Assembly: GCF_003711515.1 (NCBI RefSeq)
Contig: NW_021167081.1
Span: 2,784,483 to 2,848,482 of the forward strand
DNA: 64,000 nucleotides
DNA from: Sodiomyces alkalinus F11
Taxonomy: Eukaryota > Ascomycota > Sordariomycetes > Glomerellales > Plectosphaerellaceae
Direction of reading: 5' to 3'
The number at the start of each line of letters is the position of its first letter. Position 1 is the stretch's first letter. This document shows, in pieces, positions 59,140 through 64,000 of the stretch. Both the position numbers and the translations under genes were made by a program. The notes under the pieces were generated by a model. The model searched no databases and was not told where the DNA came from. It was given only the letters and a program-made list of their open reading frames with translations.

Positions 59140-59600
59140 AAGGTCGTGACTTGTCTTTAGCACTTATACAGTATTTCTTCGACGCTCTTATAGGATCTTC
59201 TTCGGTTATTCCTTCGTTACGGCCGTAGTCTTCTTATAAGCGGTCGTCTTCTTCTTCGTGCCGGTGGTAGTAGTAGTAGTAGTAGCGGTAGCGGTAGCGG
59301 CCGCGATAGGATCTTAGACCGAGGGATCGGTAGCGTTATAGCCCTTTACCGTGATAGCGAAAGACGAAGTAGCCTCCTTAACCTCGAGGTCGACGATAAG
59401 GGCTTTATATTTACGAACGTCTAGCGGCATAGGCTTGAGTAGCAGGTAGATATTAGCCTCCTCGTCGCTAATCTTCGGATTAAGGTAGTTACCCTTGTAG
59501 GTGGCAGACTTACAGCGTATCGCGCGTTCTTATACTGCCTAATCCCTCTACTTAATAAGGGTGGTGGTAGTATTCTATTCAGCATTGGATGCGTTGGAAG
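59140..59600 (-). pseudogene. Unidentified protein relic with threonine tract
   Basis: On the minus strand, one frame is open from about 59540 to 59190: ATYKGNYLNPKISDEEANIY, LLKPMPLDVRKYKALIVDLE, then SSFAITVKGYNATDPSV. An Ala/Thr run (ATATATTTTTTTTG) follows near 59310-59265, then a Lys-rich tail KKKTTAYKKTTAVTKE. Only a few RIP-type stops occur. The Thr run comes from a (GTA)n microsatellite on the plus strand. It resembles a host gene with a low-complexity linker rather than a transposon; no family is recognised. Confidence 0.45.
59266..59305 (+). repeat. (GTA)n / GCGGTA microsatellite
   Basis: GTA repeated about seven times, then three GCGGTA-like units. It encodes the Thr/Ala tract of the minus-strand relic. 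Confidence 0.8.
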
Positions 59601-60164
59601 ATATCTTGGCTTGTTTGTAGATCGATTAATTGCTCTAATCAGGTTAATAGTAGTTATTTAAGAGATCTTTAAACGTGATTGCTTTTATAGTAGAATAGGG
59701 TAGCCTTGCAATATCTCGTTTAGACGTTACAAACCGGGCTTATAACTGTCACACATTAAGTAGGACTTGTAATATAACTGTAGTAAGAATCCTGATAGAG
59801 TAGAAGTCTCTTGTATATGTATTATATTAACTTATATCTGTAAGAGTCTCTTATCCCTTAATTTGGGTGGTGCAGACTCTGTCTGTCGGTACTATATTAT
59901 TTGGATTCTATCCGGGTTTTCCCGGTATCCACCCTTATTATATCCTGATCCCCGACGTCCGAAGCCCTTAGTTCGGTATGGATCCGCAGGGAGTACGTTA
60001 TGGTCCTTTGCCTATACGATATTAGGGGGCGTACCTTAGCCTCCGCTAGACGCTCGAGAATTACCTTAATCGCGAGCCGGAATAGTAAGAGAGCCTAGTA
60101 TAGCATAGCTTTTAGAGAAATATAACCCATCTTAATGCCGCTAATCTTCTTCTATACTATCGCT
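59601..60164. other. Low-RIP region, no gene seen
   Basis: From 59601 to about 59960, CpA and TpG are present at ordinary levels (for example GGTGGTGCAGACTCTGTCTG near 59868). No frame is convincing. The TGTAATATAAC word at 59768 and a later TCCGGGTTTTCCCGG near 59912 suggest a possible LTR, but no partner was found. Confidence 0.4.
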
Positions 60165-60300
60165 ATAGATTCTATTATCGGACTACCCGACGCCCCCTTA
60201 GCTAGTTCTCCCTCTTAAAGGGAGGGCTTTCTTTTATTGTCGCCTTAGACCGTTACCGATAAGTTTACTAAGGCCCTCTTCCTTTCTTCCACCCCCTACG
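60165..60300 (+). pseudogene. Family X integrase core fragment
   Basis: The plus strand reads IDSIIGLPDAPLASSPS*RE, then TVTDKFTKALFLSS, matching the integrase start at 48860 and 23600. Only about 45 residues remain, and the sequence then becomes AT-rich and unreadable. Confidence 0.6.
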
Positions 60301-61001
60301 TTATACCACTAAACCCTTACCTCTCCCCAAGGTTTATAGTATTACGCTATTAGCTTCGCAGACTTATAGTGGGTCAGCAAAAGCTTTGGGATAAACCCTA
60401 TAATAGACTTACTTTACTATATTAACCCTCTATCTTTAAATAGCTATAACTAAAGGAGACTAATAGTTATAGAATTCTATAGAGTCTTATTAGTCTTGTC
60501 CAGGGATAAAGATTAAAATACTATATTTAATATTCACGCTCTATCTATATATCGTATAGTATTAAGACATTTCTTATTACTATTATCTACGAGATAATAG
60601 AATTATAGTTTTAGACTTACTATTATATTCGCCTAATATAAGCTCTATAACAACGGTTAAAATAACTAAGTAACTATATGTATTATAAGTAAAGCCTCTA
60701 CTAAGTCTAAAAACATTTTTAATTTAAAACCACGGCAATATTATTAGAAAATCTTCAATAGAATATACTATATATTCTAGTAAATTAAATACTATATAGT
60801 ACTTATACTACTATATAAGTCAACGAGTTATATATAAAATGATATTTATATTATTCTATACGTCTTTTTCTACGGTATCTATGATATATACCTACTACTT
60901 TTCTTTGTAGTAATTAATGTCTTTGGAGAACTTAGAACATAATAGTAGAAGTAGTAGTAGCGGGATACTTTTGGCTTATACCGAACCTTTTGCTTACTCA
61001 C
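60301..61001. other. AT-rich stretch, no gene seen
   Basis: About 700 bases of AT-rich DNA with some CpA/TpG, ending in a (TAGTAG) run near 60945-60960. No frame is supported. Confidence 0.4.
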
Positions 61002-61313
61002 TGTAATAGTCGCCTCTTAACGTATCTCCGTCGTTCTATAACGTATACTCCTCTCCTTTCCATTCTCTCTCTTTCTATTCTATCCCCCTTAGCGCTCGCT
61101 ATTCGCTCCCTATTATCACTATAGCGGTTTGGTTACGCCTATTCACTTCCCACTATACGGAGTGGTAATAGGCGTACCTAGCATAATATATTACACTACT
61201 ATAACCACTATTTCGTTTCTATCTAAACACTATCGCCGTCCACGGTTACTAAGTAGTTACCGTACGGCGCTAGGTTATTACTATTCCCCGGTAAAGGACG
61301 CCCGCGGGATATA
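61002..61313 (-). repeat. LTR of family Y, minus orientation
   Basis: On the minus strand it runs from the CCCGCGGGCGTCC head (its first about 20 bases are missing or changed), through AGCGAATAGCGAGCGCTAAG, to the end TATTACA at 61002. It is longer than the 24206 copy and is the best view of the middle of this LTR. The plus-strand open frame at 61129-61314 lies inside it and is not a gene. Confidence 0.55.
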
Positions 61314-61599
61314 GATATAAACGACTGGTTATAGGTCGTGGCACTAAGTGAGGTCGTAATAATAGATGATCTAGAACTAAGGAAGGAAGAAGGAAAAAGG
61401 AGAAAAGTCTATAGCGTTAGGCTAGCTATAAGGTAGCGATAACTTAGCGATATAGGTCCGTTGACTAAGCGCGTAGTCAGGAAGATCCGGAGTATAGCCG
61501 GATCCTCTATATCGGTATTAACCCGTAATATTATCCACCCCCTCTCCCTTTAGGGGTTATATAACCGCGTGTTACTATTATAGTTCGGCTCCCCCTTAC

Positions 61600-63300
61600 G
61601 TTATAGTAATAAAGGAATAATCGCGTCCCTTTATCTTACCTCGCCTTTACCTTAATATTAAAGAAATCTTAGGTAGCCTACTAACCTTTATTTATATACC
61701 CGAAATAGTAATATAGGCCTCCCTCGCGTAGATACTATCCGTAGATATATCGGCCCTGTTTTCCTTATAGGCCCTTTTTTCCTCCGTTCCCCTCCTTACC
61801 TTTAATACTAACAATAATAGTAATAGCGGTTCCGTATATACTCGTTCTTCCTTATAGCGATAATTTCTTTAACGTCCCTTATCCTTAGATAATAATAGTA
61901 ATACTTAGCTAGTTTAAGAGTTCCCTGTTTAAGGTAAGCCGTTATTTACTTATAATCTTTTTATTAGGAACCCCTCGCTAACTTATATCGTTTTTATAGA
62001 TAACGCTAGCCCCTAGCGATAATAAGGGTAATGATAGTAATAAGCGTACCGCTAAAAATAATATAGGTATAACGCTTTTACGTCTTAAGGCGATACTAAC
62101 CGTATAATAGTTCGCGTTATCGCCCTCGCCGCCGCCTAAGAAAAAGAAATCGGCGGGTAGTTAGCCTCCTAAATACCCCCCCGGTAATATTCGTGCTAAG
62201 CCGTGCCTTCTTTACACGCGCGACGTCGCTAATAGGAAGTATAAGCGCCTTTATTATAGCTAGACTAATCGGGGGAAGAAATACTATATATACTCTATAA
62301 AGATATACCGGTATACTCCTCTCCTAGTATACCTTAAAGGCTACGCGTAGAGGTTATTCGAGACGGCTACCCTTATTAATAATAATAATAAGAACGCCCT
62401 TATAAGACTTTATCCCTATAAGAGGTTGTGATAGTATCGCTAACTCTTTTTATAGGAGTAGGAACCGTATCTTAATGCCTACACGGCGTTTTAGGATACC
62501 CTTATATCTAAGGAAACGATAACGGCGATATTACTTATAGCTGTATATCCCGCGGAGGCTTTTAGTATAGTAGTCGCGCTATCCCTTTCTCCTCCCTAAG
62601 AGGTCTAAAAAGCGGTAGCACTATAATTAGCCTCGCTACCTTTTCCTAGGGTTATTAATAAGATAGCTAAACTAGCATTACTTCCTCTACTAATAAAGGT
62701 CGCTAATAAGGTAGTTATACTAGTCTTTTCGCCTTACTTAAAGATCGTAGCAAAGATAGCGTTAGGATTAAATATATCGCCTCCGGAGGAGGTTATTACT
62801 AGGGCGGAATAGCTAGCCTTATCTCCTCCTTATAAGGTTAAAGGTAAGGTAATAGTTTCGGGCTTAGTCCCTCTTAATATCGTAGCCGAAAAAAATACTT
62901 ATCTTATGACTCTTACTCTCTTATCGGGGTTAACGTTATCGGATAAAGACTTTAGACGCCTTAGTCTTATAAAGCTAAGGGAGTATACTCGGCTATTTAG
63001 GGAGATACTTATACTCGGTTACGCTAATATCGTGATTTCCGAACTCTAATAATTCGCGGAGTATAGGCGGGCGTTTACGCTTACGGGTATAACTATTATT
63101 AGTATAATCGTAATCCCTAATAACGGCGATAACGAAGATAATAATAAGGTTAAGAAGATAGACTCTAACTTATAGCGGGGCGATAAGGGTAAGACTTTTA
63201 CGGAAGTCGATAATCCTAAGGATAGTGATTTCGAGGCTAAGGATATCGATCTAGGCTTATATTAAGCGTGGCTAAGGTATAGGGCCTATCTGGCCTAAAT
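61600..63300 (+). pseudogene. Unidentified Cys-rich protein relic
   Basis: A coherent plus-strand frame can be followed from about 62130 to 63290. It starts with a basic segment KKKSAGSQPPKYPPG-like near 62141. Then comes a cluster where many Tyr probably replace Cys/His: PCLLYTRDVANRKYKR, then NRGKKYYIYSIKIYRYTP near 62265-62325. The middle includes VIPVFSPYLKIV-like and LLSGLTLSDKDFRRLSLIK near 62920-62975. An acidic C-terminal part follows with NNGDNEDNNKVKKIDS and DSDFEAKDIDLGLY near 63225-63265. The cluster may be a zinc-binding domain of a DNA-binding or gag-like protein. I recognise no family, and the part before 62130 is weak. Confidence 0.5.
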
Positions 63301-63359
63301 TAAATCTAACTCTTACTCCTTTTAATTATCGCGATACGATCGCTTATATATTAATTCCT

Positions 63360-64000
63360 ATATTATAATAGCGCCAAGGTATTTAATAGGCTATTATTCG
63401 TTATTACGAAGCCGAATTTCCCTTTAAACTTATCGAGTACCCGTGTTTACGCTAATAGTTCTAGAGGTTCCTATATAGGCTTATAGTATCCTACCTATTA
63501 TACTAGTATTTTACGTCTTAATCCCCTACTTCGCCTTTCTATCCTCACGTAGAGGATTTCCTTAATTTCCTATTCTTTACTATCGGTTACTTCTCGAATA
63601 AGCGGTGGTTAAGGGGTATCTATTACGTATCCTGGAAAGGGGTTATCGGCCGCGCGACGTAGTAAGTCTACGTAGAATTAAGGGTAAATCTATAATAGCA
63701 TGGCGAGCTTAACTATATATAGGCTAATTACTTTTATACCTCGGTATTTACGATAAAGCTAGTTAAGCTTTTATAATAGTCGCGGAGTCGAATAGTTAGC
63801 TAATAATAGCTAAACTAAGTCGTTAACCTTAAACTGCTTAGCCGGTATACGATATTAGTTAGTAGACTCCTTATTCCTAAACTATATTAATATAATCACG
63901 GCCTAGGCGAACTTAGTCGCTTCCTATAAACGGTATAGTAGGTCATAAGCCGTTAATACTCTAGGTTTTAAAAGAGGCTCCTCGGTTATCTAGATCGGAT
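63360..64000 (-). pseudogene. Gypsy integrase C-terminus with chromodomain, runs off the window
   Basis: The minus strand from 64000 reads EEPLLKPRVLTAYDLLYRL, KQFKVNDLV*LLLANYSTP (GPY/F-type region), IPRYKSN-type SH3-like turns, KLAMLL*IYP*FYVDLLRRA and ADNPFPGYVIDTP. A chromodomain follows: REVTDSKE*EIKEILYVRIE, then RILV**VGYYKP and TRVLDKFKGKFGFVI, ending near 63400. In chromoviruses this end of integrase binds modified histones and targets insertion. It could belong to the same lineage as 49680-51260; that part of the integrase is not preserved there for comparison. The catalytic core lies beyond the window. Confidence 0.75.

Noticed and set aside
61129..61314. Open plus-strand frame of 61 codons
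   Set aside because: Lies within the inverted LTR of family Y.

Overview
The window looks like repeat-dense, gene-poor DNA from a filamentous ascomycete (Pezizomycotina) with strong repeat-induced point mutation (RIP). CpA and TpG are nearly absent while TpA is very common; in bases 601-660, for example, I count 7 TpA and no CpA or TpG. Recognisable coding frames are broken by TAG/TAA where Gln or Trp is expected, and by Tyr where Cys or His is expected. I found no intact host gene, tRNA, rRNA or CRISPR array. Almost everything I can identify is a decayed transposon, often nested in another. The species cannot be named from this sequence.

Layout. 1-9134: 3' part of a giant Ty3/gypsy element (copy A). 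9141-10950: Mutator-like (MULE) transposase relic. 11480-12560: unidentified minus-strand relic. 14040-15440: Copia-type gag and a separate LTR (family Y). 15560-19300: unidentified relic, then a minus-strand gypsy integrase. 19370-22400: Tad1-like LINE, cut by a family-X gypsy LTR, with gag and integrase pieces (22405-24000) and another LTR-Y. 24690-25855: unidentified gene relic with membrane segments. 25856-40074: complete giant gypsy copy B. 40075-43790: a second, less mutated LINE on the minus strand. 43797-45971: Copia pol with a short 3' LTR. 46141-49600: family-X gypsy pol. 49680-51260: minus-strand gypsy pol. 51270-55640: second family-X copy. 56700-58050: coding minisatellite. 58303-58662: solo LTR of the giant element. 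59140-61313: threonine-rich relic, integrase fragment and LTR-Y. 61600-63300: Cys-rich relic. 63360-64000: minus-strand integrase C-terminus with chromodomain.

The main discovery is the giant gypsy element. Copy B is 14,219 bp between two 359-bp LTRs. It encodes gag-pol in one long frame, followed by three extra genes before the 3' LTR. X1 (+) is a basic protein and X2 (-) is an antisense protein I do not recognise. X3 (+) is about 689 codons and carries the His-Asp-Gln-Cys arrangement of a Ulp1/SENP (C48) cysteine protease. All three extra genes recur in copy A and are conserved at the protein level, so they are stable parts of the family. Their joint function is unknown; a role in deSUMOylation or polyprotein processing is only inference.
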